Below are positions 15,838-24,356 of a stretch of 64,000 nt of DNA, in pieces. The notes beneath the pieces are model-generated. The model had not been told where the DNA came from and made no database searches. It was given only the letters and a program-made list of their open reading frames with translations. The stretch's first letter is position 1. The number at the start of each line of letters is the position of its first letter. The position numbers and the translations under genes are program-made. Source of the stretch: Kaistia hirudinis (lineage in GTDB: Bacteria; Pseudomonadota; Alphaproteobacteria; Rhizobiales; Kaistiaceae). The stretch spans positions 558,001 through 622,000 of the forward strand of contig NZ_JACIDS010000001.1 of assembly GCF_014196455.1 (NCBI RefSeq), written 5' to 3'.

Positions 15838-16880
15838 GACACGGCGTTCAGATTGTATTTCATGATCGAGCCGTGGCGGCCGGTGCGGTCGCGCTCCAGC
15901 GTGTAGACATCGCCCTCCGGTCCCTGCCGCTTCGCGATCACCGCGTCGATCGCGGCGCGGTCCTCATCCGTCAGGCGCAGCGCGCCGATGGCGAGGTTGC
16001 GGACGAGGTGGCTGCGGTTGCGGGCGCCCACGATAACGGCGGCGACGCCCGTCCGGTCGAGCACATGGCGGCTCGCGACCGTCGCGATATCGACGCCGTG
16101 GCGCGCGGCGACGGCGGCGAGCGCGGCGAGCAATTCTTGGAACAGGGCCCAGCCGCCGAAATCGTCGATGATCAGCTTGTATTTGGTCAGCGAGCGGTTC
16201 TCGAGCTCGCCCTTGGGTTCGGGGACGCCCAGCCACCGCTCGCCGAGAAAGCCGCCCGCGACCGAGCCGTAGCAGAGGAGGTCGATGCCGTTCGCCTGGC
16301 AGAGCTCCACGAGGCCGTTCTCCGGCCGATGGTCGAGCACGGAATATTGCACCTGCAGGGTGCGCAGCGGGACCCCGGCCGCGAGGAATTCCTTGACGCG
16401 CGGCACATCGAAATTCGTGCCGGAGACGTAGCGGATCTTGCCTTCGCGGCGGAGTTCGTCGAGCCAGACGGCGACGTCGACATAGGCCGGCGCGTCATAA
16501 TCCCACCAGTGGAACTGGACGAGATCGAGCCGCTCCATGCCGAGGCGCTGCAGCGATTGGTCGATGATCGCGGCGACGTCGCGCTTGGTGATGCGGTTCA
16601 ATATGGCGAGGTCGGGCACGCATTTGGTGTGGACATGGATGCGCTCGAGCGCCGCCTTGCCATGCGTGCGGCCGAACTCGGCCCGGAAGGCGCCGATCAT
16701 TGCCTCGACGCCGGTATAGATATCGGCGCAATCGAAGGTGACGATGCCGGCCTCTGCGAAGGCCGCCATGTCGGCAATCGCGCTGTCGCGGTCGATCGCG
16801 CCATGGCCGCCGGCAAGCTGCCAGCCGCCGCGGATCACGCGCGAGATCGTATAGTCGGGCGCTAGGTCGAAGGTTTCCAT
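15834..16880 (-). CDS. Aldo/keto reductase
   Basis: A 348-residue NADP(H)-dependent reductase barrel with Asp and Tyr in FDCADIYTG, Lys in VHTKCVPD and His in DLVQFHWWDYD. It shares many blocks with the reductase half of the gene at 12417 (QFHWW, DELRREG, GERWLG, GGWALFQ/GGWDALQ), so the two are paralogues of one subfamily, but it lacks the Rid domain and instead ends in a short tail (RTGRHGSIMKYNLNAVS). It is translationally coupled to the NTF2-like gene and starts 10 bases after the TIGR04076 gene. It likely acts on the same imported compound or a metabolite of it. Confidence 0.9.
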   Translation of the reverse strand: METFDLAPDYTISRVIRGGWQLAGGHGAIDRDSAIADMAAFAEAGIVTFDCADIYTGVEAMIGAFRAEFGRTHGKAALERIHVHTKCVPDLAILNRITKRDVAAIIDQSLQRLGMERLDLVQFHWWDYDAPAYVDVAVWLDELRREGKIRYVSGTNFDVPRVKEFLAAGVPLRTLQVQYSVLDHRPENGLVELCQANGIDLLCYGSVAGGFLGERWLGVPEPKGELENRSLTKYKLIIDDFGGWALFQELLAALAAVAARHGVDIATVASRHVLDRTGVAAVIVGARNRSHLVRNLAIGALRLTDEDRAAIDAVIAKRQGPEGDVYTLERDRTGRHGSIMKYNLNAVS

Positions 16881-16890
16881 CGGGAAGGCT

Positions 16891-17244
16891 CTATTCGGAT
16901 GTCGGCAGGGGAACGGCCGTCGTCGCGGCGTGGGAGAAGCGGCGCTTGCCGAGACGGGTGATTCTGAGGCGCGAGGGGCAGTTCGGGTCGGGACAGGCGA
17001 TCTCGGCGTCGCTCGTCATCCAGTCGTTGCGGTGAGTCGGCCGCTGCTTGGCCGCGAGGAGGGGCAGCACCGAGGCGAGCGAATAGATCGAGATGCCCTG
17101 TCCCGGCGGCAGATGCAGCATCTCGCCGCGAAGCTCGAAATGATCGCCGACCACGGCGCCGCAATAGAGCTTCGCGCCGGGCGGCGCCACCACCTCGACC
17201 CGGAGGTCGTAGAGCTCGAAATGATCGTCGGATGGCTCCGCCAT
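16891..17244 (-). CDS. TIGR04076-family protein
   Basis: A 117-residue protein of the uncharacterised TIGR04076 family, recognised by the pattern LYCGAVVGDHFELRG, the central GISIYSLASVLPLLAAKQR block and the late ACPDPNCP motif. Three cysteines (one in YCG, two in ACPDPNC) could bind a metal. The start at 17244 is the ATG that gives MAEPSDDHFELYDLRVEV; the open frame runs further upstream across the divergent livG gene but that part is shadow. It is the first gene of the minus-strand operon and shares a 115-base divergent promoter region with livG. Function unknown. Confidence 0.8.
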   Translation of the reverse strand: MAEPSDDHFELYDLRVEVVAPPGAKLYCGAVVGDHFELRGEMLHLPPGQGISIYSLASVLPLLAAKQRPTHRNDWMTSDAEIACPDPNCPSRLRITRLGKRRFSHAATTAVPLPTSE

Positions 17245-17359
17245 CGCTGCCTCGTCGCGTCGGATGGCCTGCCCTCTTGAGACTTGGGTCAAGCCATGTA
17301 GAACAAACCGTCCGGGCGGCGGCAGGAGCCGGCGCGCCCGCCTCTGGTCTGGCCCACGC

Positions 17360-18118
17360 ATGCTCGAAGTGCAATCGGTTTCCAAGTCTTTCGACGGTTT
17401 CCGCGCCGTCGACGACGTGTCGTTCAGCGTCGCGCGCGGGTCGATCGTCGGGCTGATCGGGCCGAACGGCGCGGGCAAGACGACGACGTTCAACCTGATC
17501 GCCGGGACGCTGACGCCATCCGCGGGCAGCGTGCGCATCGACGGCCGCGCCGTCGAGCACGAGCCGGCGCACCGGCGCATCGCGGCGGGCCTCGCACGCA
17601 CCTTCCAGATCCCGAAGCCCTTCGGCGAGATGTCGGTGCTCGAAAATGTCCTCGTCGCCGCGCAGGACCAGGCCGGCGAGCGCATCGCGCCGAACCTCTT
17701 CGCACGCGGCGCCGTGCGGCGGCGGGAGAAGGCCAACATCGAGCGCGCCCGCGACATCGTCGCCTTCGTCGATCTCGGCAAGGTCGAGCGGCTGCCCGCG
17801 AAATCGCTCTCCGGCGGCCAGCGCAAGCTGCTCGAACTCGCGCGTGTCCTCATGGCGAAGCCGAAGCTGATCCTGCTCGACGAGCCGGCCGCCGGCGTCA
17901 ATCCGGCACTGCTTGAGACGATCATGGAGCGGATCGAGACGATCAATGCTGACGGCGTCACCTTCCTGATCATCGAGCACAATATGGATCTCGTCGGGCG
18001 CCTCTGCGGCGAGGTCATCGTCATGGCCGAGGGGCGGGTCCTCGGGCGCGGCGCGCCGTCCGAGATGGCGCGCGATCCGCGCGTGATCGAGGCCTATCTC
18101 GGCGGGGCGCCGGCATGA
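17360..18118 (+). CDS. HAAT importer ATP-binding protein, LivG type
   Basis: A 252-residue ATPase with Walker A GPNGAGKTT, signature LSGGQRKLLELAR and Walker B LILLDEPAAGVNP; the NLIAGTLTPSAGSV and LARTFQIPKPFGEMSVLENV blocks are typical for LivG. The frame is open back to 17264, but the ATG at 17360 (MLEVQSVSKSF) gives the family N-terminus. It overlaps livF by four bases. It opens the plus-strand half of the divergent locus and powers uptake with LivF. Confidence 0.94.
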   Translation: MLEVQSVSKSFDGFRAVDDVSFSVARGSIVGLIGPNGAGKTTTFNLIAGTLTPSAGSVRIDGRAVEHEPAHRRIAAGLARTFQIPKPFGEMSVLENVLVAAQDQAGERIAPNLFARGAVRRREKANIERARDIVAFVDLGKVERLPAKSLSGGQRKLLELARVLMAKPKLILLDEPAAGVNPALLETIMERIETINADGVTFLIIEHNMDLVGRLCGEVIVMAEGRVLGRGAPSEMARDPRVIEAYLGGAPA

Positions 18119-18870
18119 GCGTGTCGCCCGTTCTCCTCGCCGAGGATGTCGAGGCCGGCTATGAGCCGGGCCTGCCGATCGTCAAGGGCGCCTCGATCCA
18201 TGTCGGCCGCGGCGAGATCGTCGTGGTGCTCGGCCCCAATGGCGCCGGCAAATCGACGCTGATCAAGGCGATCGCCGGCCTCGTGCCGGTCTCGCGCGGG
18301 CACATCGCGCTGAATGGCGAGGCGATCACGCATCGTCCGGCTCATTTGATGGTCAGGCTGGGCCTCGCCTTCGTTCCGCAGACGGAAAACATCTTTGCGA
18401 CCATGACGATCGAGGAGAATCTTCAACTGGCGGGTCATGTCGCGCCGGCGGCGGAAAGAACGAGCCGCATCGAGGCGATGTTCGCGCTGTTCCCCGACCT
18501 CGCCAACCGACGCCGCCTCGCGGCTGGCCGTCTCTCGGGCGGGCAGCGCCAGATGCTTGCCGTCGCGCGCGCACTGATGATCGAGCCCTCGGTGCTGATG
18601 CTGGACGAGCCCTCCGCAGGTCTCTCGCCCAAGCTCGTCGGCGAGGTGTTCGCCAAGCTCGCCGAGATCCGCAAGACCGGCGTCACCATCCTGCTGGTCG
18701 AGCAAAACGCCCGCGCCGCGCTCGCCATCGCCGACCGGGCCTACATCCTCGCCGATGGCCGCAACCGGCATGAGGGCTCGGCCGCGGCGCTTGCCGCCGA
18801 TCCGGATATCGCCGCGCATTATCTCGGCCTCGGCGGCGCGGATGGTCCGATGCGGGGGATTGCGCCATGA
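18115..18870 (+). CDS. HAAT importer ATP-binding protein, LivF type
   Basis: A 251-residue ATPase with Walker A GPNGAGKSTL, signature LSGGQRQMLAVARALM and Walker B VLMLDEPSAGLSP. It has the LivF hallmark LAFVPQTENIFATMTIEENL. Four-base overlaps with livG before and livH after show a tightly coupled livGFHM operon. Confidence 0.94.
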   Translation: MSVSPVLLAEDVEAGYEPGLPIVKGASIHVGRGEIVVVLGPNGAGKSTLIKAIAGLVPVSRGHIALNGEAITHRPAHLMVRLGLAFVPQTENIFATMTIEENLQLAGHVAPAAERTSRIEAMFALFPDLANRRRLAAGRLSGGQRQMLAVARALMIEPSVLMLDEPSAGLSPKLVGEVFAKLAEIRKTGVTILLVEQNARAALAIADRAYILADGRNRHEGSAAALAADPDIAAHYLGLGGADGPMRGIAP

Positions 18871-19775
18871 GCCTGCAATTCCTCGCCGACGGGCTCTTTG
18901 CCGGCGCGCTGATCGGGCTCGGCGCGGTCGGGCTGACGCTGACCTATTCGATCCTGCGCTTCTCGAACTTCACCCATGGCGATTTCATCTCCTGGGGCGC
19001 CTATCTGACGCTTGCCATCGTCGGCGGGATCGCCGGCGTGATCGCGCCGGCCGGCCGCTTCATGCCATTCTCCTTTGGCTGGCCGCTGATCGTCGCCGGC
19101 CTTCTCGCCATGGCGCTGACCGGGCTTCTGGCGCTCTTGCTCGACTCCGCGCTGTTCAAGCCGCTGCGCCGCACCGGCCATGGCATCGTCATGGTGATCG
19201 CGAGCTTCGGCGCCTCGCTGGCGCTGCGCGCGCTGCTCGAATTCCTGTTCACGTCCGAGCCGGCCTATTTCAGCCGTGCGATCCAGATTGCCGTGCCGCT
19301 CGGCCTCGGCATCCGCGTGACGCCGGACCAGATGGCGATGATGGGCCTCGCGCTCGTCGTGGTGATCGCGATGCATCTCCTGCTGACGCGCACCCATATC
19401 GGCCGCTCGATGCGGGCGGTGAGCGAGAACCCGGCGCTGGCGCGGGTCGTCGGCATCGACGTCGCCGCGGTCATCCGCGCCACCTGGCTGATCGGCGGGG
19501 CGCTTGCGTGCGTCTCCGGCATCATGCTCGGCATCACCGTGCAGATCCGCCCGCAAATGGGCTTCGACCTGCTGCTGCCGCTCTTCGCCGCCGCCATTCT
19601 CGGCGGCATTGGTAGCGTCTGGGGCGCCATCCTCGGCGGGCTGATCGTCGGCATCGCCGAGGCGGCCGCCGTGCAATGGGTCGGCGCCGAGTTCCGCTCG
19701 GCCGTCGCCTTCGTGCTGCTGATCGCCGTCCTGCTCATCCGCCCGCGCGGTCTGTTCGGAGTGCGCGAGGGATGA
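18867..19775 (+). CDS. HAAT importer permease, LivH type
   Basis: A 302-residue inner-membrane permease with about eight hydrophobic segments and the LivH blocks LTYSILRFSNFTHGDF near the N-terminus, RAVSENPALARVVGIDV (ATPase-contact loop) and AAILGGIGSVWGAILGGLIVG near the end. It is coupled by four-base overlaps to livF and livM. It forms one half of the transport channel. Confidence 0.94.
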   Translation: MSLQFLADGLFAGALIGLGAVGLTLTYSILRFSNFTHGDFISWGAYLTLAIVGGIAGVIAPAGRFMPFSFGWPLIVAGLLAMALTGLLALLLDSALFKPLRRTGHGIVMVIASFGASLALRALLEFLFTSEPAYFSRAIQIAVPLGLGIRVTPDQMAMMGLALVVVIAMHLLLTRTHIGRSMRAVSENPALARVVGIDVAAVIRATWLIGGALACVSGIMLGITVQIRPQMGFDLLLPLFAAAILGGIGSVWGAILGGLIVGIAEAAAVQWVGAEFRSAVAFVLLIAVLLIRPRGLFGVREG

Positions 19776-20743
19776 TCGATCTCGTCGGCTACGGCGCCTT
19801 CTTCCTCGTCAACGCGCTGATCTTCGGCGTGATCTGTCTTGGCCTCAATCTGCAATGGGGCCAGACGGGCCTCTTCAATGTCGGCGTCGCAGGCTTCGTC
19901 GCCATCGGCGCCTACGCCTCGGCGATCCTCACGACGCCGGAAACGGCGGATCGGATCGGCGGCTTCGATTGGCCGATCCTCGCCGGCTGGCTTGCCGCCA
20001 TGCTGCTGGCCGGTGGCGCGGCGGCGCTGATCGGGCTCGCGACCTTGCGGCTCCGCGCCGACTATCTTGCCATGACGACCTTCGGCATCGCGGTGACGAT
20101 CCAGGTCGTCGCGCTGAACGCCACGGGGCTGACCGGCGGGCCGTTCGGCATCGCGTTCATCCCGCGGCCCTTCGCCGGCCTCGCCGAGACGCCGATCGCG
20201 TTCAACGCCGCCAATCTGGCGCTCACCGGCGCGGTGACGCTCGGCCTGTTCCTGCTGCTCGAAATGCTGACGCGCAGCCCGTTCGGGCGCGTGCTGCGCG
20301 CGATCCGCGAGGACGAGGCCGCGGCCGCCTCGCTCGGCAAGAGCGTCAATTTCTACCGCCTGCAGGCCTTCGCGCTCGGCGGCGCGATCATGGGGCTTGC
20401 CGGCGCCATGCAGGCGCATTTCATCGGCTTCATCGCACCCGACAATTATCTCTCGATCCTGACCTTCCAGGCCTGGGCGATGCTGATCGTCGGCGGCTCC
20501 GGCAATAATCGCGGCGCGCTGATCGGTGCCGTGGTCGTCTGGGCGCTGTGGAGCCTGTCGAGCCTTGCCGTCGGCTCCTTCGTCGCGCCGGCCTTTCAGG
20601 CCCGCGCCGCGGCGTTGCAGATCGTGGCGATCGGCGTCGCGCTGGCGGCAATCCTGATCATCCGCCCGCGCGGCCTGATCGGCGAACGCGCTATCGTCTC
20701 GCGCGATGTCGAGGCCATGGCAGGGGAAGCGGGAACGGACTAG
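19772..20743 (+). CDS. HAAT importer permease, LivM type
   Basis: A 323-residue permease with LivM landmarks NLQWGQTGLFNVGVAGFVAIGAY, LRADYLAMTTFGIAVTIQ, the contact loop RAIREDEAAAASLGKSVNFYRLQAFALG and a C-terminal MLIVGGSGNNRGALIGAV block. The start at 19772 overlaps the livH stop as ATGA; the longer open frame from 19676 is shadow of livH. It is the last gene of livGFHM and ends only four bases from the convergent peptide-importer ATPase gene, leaving no room for separate terminators. Confidence 0.94.
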   Translation: MIDLVGYGAFFLVNALIFGVICLGLNLQWGQTGLFNVGVAGFVAIGAYASAILTTPETADRIGGFDWPILAGWLAAMLLAGGAAALIGLATLRLRADYLAMTTFGIAVTIQVVALNATGLTGGPFGIAFIPRPFAGLAETPIAFNAANLALTGAVTLGLFLLLEMLTRSPFGRVLRAIREDEAAAASLGKSVNFYRLQAFALGGAIMGLAGAMQAHFIGFIAPDNYLSILTFQAWAMLIVGGSGNNRGALIGAVVVWALWSLSSLAVGSFVAPAFQARAAALQIVAIGVALAAILIIRPRGLIGERAIVSRDVEAMAGEAGTD

Positions 20744-20747
20744 GCGG

Positions 20748-21533
20748 TCAGGGACTGAGACTTGTCCCGGCCGGCGCCCGCGCGAAACCCTTGCTCGCCG
20801 CCAGCATGGCCCGCGTATAGTCCTCCGTGACCGAGCCGTCGCGGAGCGCGGCTGCCGTCGTCGTCTCGACCATTCGGCCGCCGCGCATGACGATCAGCCG
20901 CTCGCAGAGATGCGCGACGACGGCGAGATCGTGGCTGACCAGCATATAGGAGAGGCCGAGATCGCGCCGGAGCTGCTCCAGCAGGTTCAGGATCTCCGCC
21001 TGCACCGAGGCGTCGAGCGCCGAGGTCGGCTCGTCGAGCAGAACGATGCGGGGCCGCAGGATCAGCGCGCGCGCAATGGCGATGCGCTGACGCTGGCCGC
21101 CCGAAAGCTGGTGCGGGTAGCGGAAGCGATAGGACGGTCCGAGCCCGACTTCGTCGAGCGCGGCGAGGATGCGCGGCTGCGGATCGGCGACGCGGTGGAT
21201 CGCCAGCGGTTCGGCGAGGATCTGGTCGACCGTGTGGCGCGGGTGCAGCGAGGCATAGGGGTCCTGGAACACCATCTGCACCGCGCTGTAGAAGGCGAGG
21301 CCGCGCGGCATGGCGAGGGGCGTGCCATCGAGCAGGATCGTTCCGCCCGCCGGCTTGTTGAGGCCGGTCACCGCGCGCAGCACGGTGGATTTGCCGGAGC
21401 CCGATTCCCCGACGAGGCCGAGCGACTCGCCCGCCTGAAGCGCGAAGGAGAAATCCTCGACCGCCGCGATAGTGAGCCGGCCAACGCCGAACCGCACCGA
21501 CAGATTGCGCGCTTCGAGGATCGCCCCGGCCAT
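20748..21533 (-). CDS. Peptide-type ABC importer ATP-binding protein, OppF/DppF type
   Basis: A 261-residue ATPase with Walker [10 protein letters not shown], signature LSGGQRQRIAIARAL and Walker [17 protein letters not shown] at 21539 overlaps the upstream stop (TTGA) and is an alternative start two codons earlier; the ATG at 21533 is given here. The usual OppF C-terminal zinc-site extension is short. It is the last gene of a five-gene minus-strand operon and partners with the next ATPase. Substrate could be peptides, but this family also carries sugars and nickel. Confidence 0.92.
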   Translation of the reverse strand: MAGAILEARNLSVRFGVGRLTIAAVEDFSFALQAGESLGLVGESGSGKSTVLRAVTGLNKPAGGTILLDGTPLAMPRGLAFYSAVQMVFQDPYASLHPRHTVDQILAEPLAIHRVADPQPRILAALDEVGLGPSYRFRYPHQLSGGQRQRIAIARALILRPRIVLLDEPTSALDASVQAEILNLLEQLRRDLGLSYMLVSHDLAVVAHLCERLIVMRGGRMVETTTAAALRDGSVTEDYTRAMLAASKGFARAPAGTSLSP

Positions 21534-21535
21534 GG

Positions 21536-22372
21536 TCAACGCGCCCAGTCGGGATCGCGGGTGAGCACCGGCAGCGGGTGTCGGTCGCCGGAGAGCTTCG
21601 GCACGCAGCCCATCAGGCCGCGCGTATAGGGATGCTGCGCCTGGTCGAGGTTTCCCGACGAAAGCTCCTCGACGATCCGGCCGGCATACATGACCAGGAT
21701 GCGGTCGCAGAACGAGGCGACCATTTCGAGATCGTGACTGATCAGGATCAGCCCCATGCCGCGCTCGGCGACGAGCTGGTCGAGGATGCGTAGCACCTCG
21801 ATCCGCACCGTGACGTCGAGGGCGGAGGTAGGCTCGTCGGCGATCAGGAGATCCGGCCCCGTGATCAGCATCATCGCGATCATCACGCGCTGGCCCATGC
21901 CGCCGGAAACCTCGTGCGGATAGAGCGCCATCACCCGGTCCGGCTGGCTGATCTTCACGGCGTCGAGCATGGCGCGCGCCGCCTCGCGCGCCTCCGCTTG
22001 CGACACGCGTTTATGGGCGCGATAGGCTTCGACGATCTGCTGGCCGACGGTCATGACGGGATTCAGCGAATAGCTCGGATCCTGCATCACCATGGTCATG
22101 CGGCTGCCGCGCAGGCTCCGACGGAGTCGTGGCGGTGCTTCCATGAGGTCGATGCCGTCGAAGGCGAGGCGCTTCGCCGTGACGATGCCAGGCTTGGCGG
22201 TCAGGCCGAGAATGGCGCGGCCGGTCTGCGACTTGCCCGATCCGCTCTCGCCGACAATGCCGAGCCGTTCATGGCCGAGCGTGAACGAGACGCCGCGCAC
22301 CGCCTCCAGCATGCCCTGCGCGAGCGGGAAGCGGACATGAAGGTCCTCGACCTCGAGCAGCGACGGCTTCAT
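21536..22372 (-). CDS. Peptide-type ABC importer ATP-binding protein, OppD/DppD type
   Basis: A 278-residue ATPase with Walker [10 protein letters not shown] (Gln in place of the usual Thr/Ser at the last position), signature [15 protein letters not shown] and Walker [13 protein letters not shown]. The C-terminal [12 protein letters not shown] block is typical of OppD. The start at 22372 ([15 protein letters not shown]) overlaps the permease stop by four bases; the longer open frame to 23257 is a shadow. It works as a heterodimer with the ATPase encoded downstream. Confidence 0.93.
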   Translation of the reverse strand: MKPSLLEVEDLHVRFPLAQGMLEAVRGVSFTLGHERLGIVGESGSGKSQTGRAILGLTAKPGIVTAKRLAFDGIDLMEAPPRLRRSLRGSRMTMVMQDPSYSLNPVMTVGQQIVEAYRAHKRVSQAEAREAARAMLDAVKISQPDRVMALYPHEVSGGMGQRVMIAMMLITGPDLLIADEPTSALDVTVRIEVLRILDQLVAERGMGLILISHDLEMVASFCDRILVMYAGRIVEELSSGNLDQAQHPYTRGLMGCVPKLSGDRHPLPVLTRDPDWAR

Positions 22373-23286
22373 CGCGACGACCTCGGGTCGAGCGCGTCGC
22401 GCAGGCCATCGCCGAGCAGGTTGAAGCCGAGGCTGACGACGAAGATCGCGACGCCCGGAACGGCGGCAACCCACCAGTGATCGATGAGGAAGCGCCGCCC
22501 CTGCGCGATCATCGTGCCCCATTCGGGCGTCGGCGGCTGCGCGCCGAGGCCGAGGAAGCCGAGGCCGGCGGCGGTCAGGATGATGCCGGCCATGTCGAGC
22601 GTCACGCGGACGGTGACCGAGGAGAGGCAGAGCGGGACGATGTGCTTGAGCAGAATGCGCGCGGAGGAACCGCCCTGGAGGCGGACGGCGTGGATGAAAT
22701 TGCTGTTTCGGATGGTCATGGTCTCGGCGCGCGCCAGCCGCGCATAGGGCGGCCAGGCGGTAATGGCGATGGCGATGATCGCATTCTCGATCCCCGGCCC
22801 GAGCGCCGCGACGAAGGCGAGCGCGAGGACGAGGCGCGGAAAGGCGAGGAAGATGTCGGTGATCCGCATCAGGATGCGGTCGCTCCAGCTGCCGAAATAA
22901 CCCGAGACCGTGCCGATAGCGAGCCCGATCGGCGTTGCGATCACGCTGACGAGCACGACCACGGCGAGCGTCAGGCGCGAGCCATAGAGGAGGCGCGAAT
23001 AGATGTCGCGCGCCTGGTCGTCCGTGCCGAGCCAGAACACCGGCCCCGGCGGCAGGAGCCGTTGCGTCCTGAGATCGCCGCTTTCGATCGGCGAATGGGT
23101 GGCGAGCAGCGGCGCGAAGATCGCGACGAGGACGAGCAGCACGACGATGACGAGCCCGGCCATCGCGGTCGGGTTGCGGGCGAGGCGGCGGAAGACTTGA
23201 TAGAAATGGCCGAGGCGCGCCTGCAGCCGCGATTGCGGCTCGGCCGTCGTCAGCCACGCCGCGAGCGATGGCGAAGCGCCCGCCAT
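22369..23286 (-). CDS. Peptide-type ABC importer permease, OppC/DppC type
   Basis: A 305-residue permease with an N-terminal hydrophobic helix (AMAGLVIVVLLVLVAIFAPL), the GTDDQARDIYSRLLYGSRLTL signature of DppC proteins and the ATPase-contact loop RLQGGSSARILLKHIVPL. It is coupled to the other permease by overlapping stop and start codons (TGATG) and to the ATPase by four bases. It forms half of the channel of the operon's importer. Confidence 0.93.
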   Translation of the reverse strand: MAGASPSLAAWLTTAEPQSRLQARLGHFYQVFRRLARNPTAMAGLVIVVLLVLVAIFAPLLATHSPIESGDLRTQRLLPPGPVFWLGTDDQARDIYSRLLYGSRLTLAVVVLVSVIATPIGLAIGTVSGYFGSWSDRILMRITDIFLAFPRLVLALAFVAALGPGIENAIIAIAITAWPPYARLARAETMTIRNSNFIHAVRLQGGSSARILLKHIVPLCLSSVTVRVTLDMAGIILTAAGLGFLGLGAQPPTPEWGTMIAQGRRFLIDHWWVAAVPGVAIFVVSLGFNLLGDGLRDALDPRSSR

Positions 23287-24356
23287 CAGCGCGTCCTCGG
23301 ATCGAGCAGGCGGTAGAGCAGGTCGGACAGGAGGTTCAGCGTCACGAAGGCGGCGCCAACGATCAGCGTGCCGCCGAGCACGGCGTTCATGTCGGCGTTC
23401 TGCAGCGAGGAGGTGATGTAGGAGCCGATGCCCGGCCAGGCGAAGACCGTCTCGGTCAGCACCGATCCTTCGAGCAGCGTCGCATAGGAGAGCACGATGA
23501 CGGTGAGAAGCGGCACCGCCGCGTTCCGCAGCGCATGGCGCCAGACGACGCGTGCCTCGGAAAGGCCCTTGATCCGCGCCGTGACGACATATTCCTGCGC
23601 GAGCTCGTTCAGCACGAGGGCGCGCGTCATCCGGCTGATATAGGCGAGCGAGAAATAGCCGAGCAGGGCGGCCGGCAGGATGATGTGCGAGAATGCGTTC
23701 CAGAACACGTCCATCTGCCCCTGCATCAGGCTGTCGACCAGCAGCAGGCCGGTCGTCGGCGTGACCAGATAGTCATAGGCGATGTCGAGCCGGCCCGGCC
23801 CGCCGACCCAGCCCAGATGCGCATAGAACAGCAGCAGAGCCATCAGCCCGAGCCAGAAGATCGGTACGGAATAGCCGACAAGCCCGACGATGCGCACGAT
23901 CTGGTCCATCAACGTGCCGGAGCGCACGGCGGCGAAAACGCCGAGCGGCACGCCGATCAGCGTTCCGATCAGCGTTCCGAGCGTCGCGAGCTCGATCGTC
24001 GCGGGGAAATAGCGGCGGATATCCTCGATCACCGGATTGGTGGTGAGCACGGAGCGGCCGAAATCGCCGGTGATCGCCTTCATGAAATAGATGCGGAACT
24101 GCTCGATCAGCGGCAGGTCGAGCCCCATCTCGGCGCGCACACGGTCATAGACCGCCCCCGACGCGCGATCGCCGACCACGGCGAGCACGGGATCGATCGG
24201 AACCACGCGGCCGATGACGAATGTCACGACGAGGAGGCCGAACAGCGTGATCGCCAGTGTCAGCAGGAAATCCGCAAGACCGCCGGCGAGCCCGAGCGCG
24301 GCCCGCGCGCCGCGCCGCGTCCGGTCATGGTCAGCGGCCGGGGCCTCGAGGTTCAC
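23286..24356 (-). CDS. Peptide-type ABC importer permease, OppB/DppB type
   Basis: A 356-residue permease. A cytosolic N-terminus of about 28 residues is followed by the first helix (LLTLAITLFGLLVVTFVIG), and the family blocks LIEQFRIYFMKAITGDFGRSV, YSVPIFWLGLMALLLFYAHLGW and ARIKGLSEARVVWRHALRNAAVPL (ATPase contact) follow. The start is GTG at 24356, overlapping the binding-protein stop (GTGA). It is slightly longer than average because of a loop around residues 180-230. Confidence 0.93.
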   Translation of the reverse strand: MNLEAPAADHDRTRRGARAALGLAGGLADFLLTLAITLFGLLVVTFVIGRVVPIDPVLAVVGDRASGAVYDRVRAEMGLDLPLIEQFRIYFMKAITGDFGRSVLTTNPVIEDIRRYFPATIELATLGTLIGTLIGVPLGVFAAVRSGTLMDQIVRIVGLVGYSVPIFWLGLMALLLFYAHLGWVGGPGRLDIAYDYLVTPTTGLLLVDSLMQGQMDVFWNAFSHIILPAALLGYFSLAYISRMTRALVLNELAQEYVVTARIKGLSEARVVWRHALRNAAVPLLTVIVLSYATLLEGSVLTETVFAWPGIGSYITSSLQNADMNAVLGGTLIVGAAFVTLNLLSDLLYRLLDPRTR

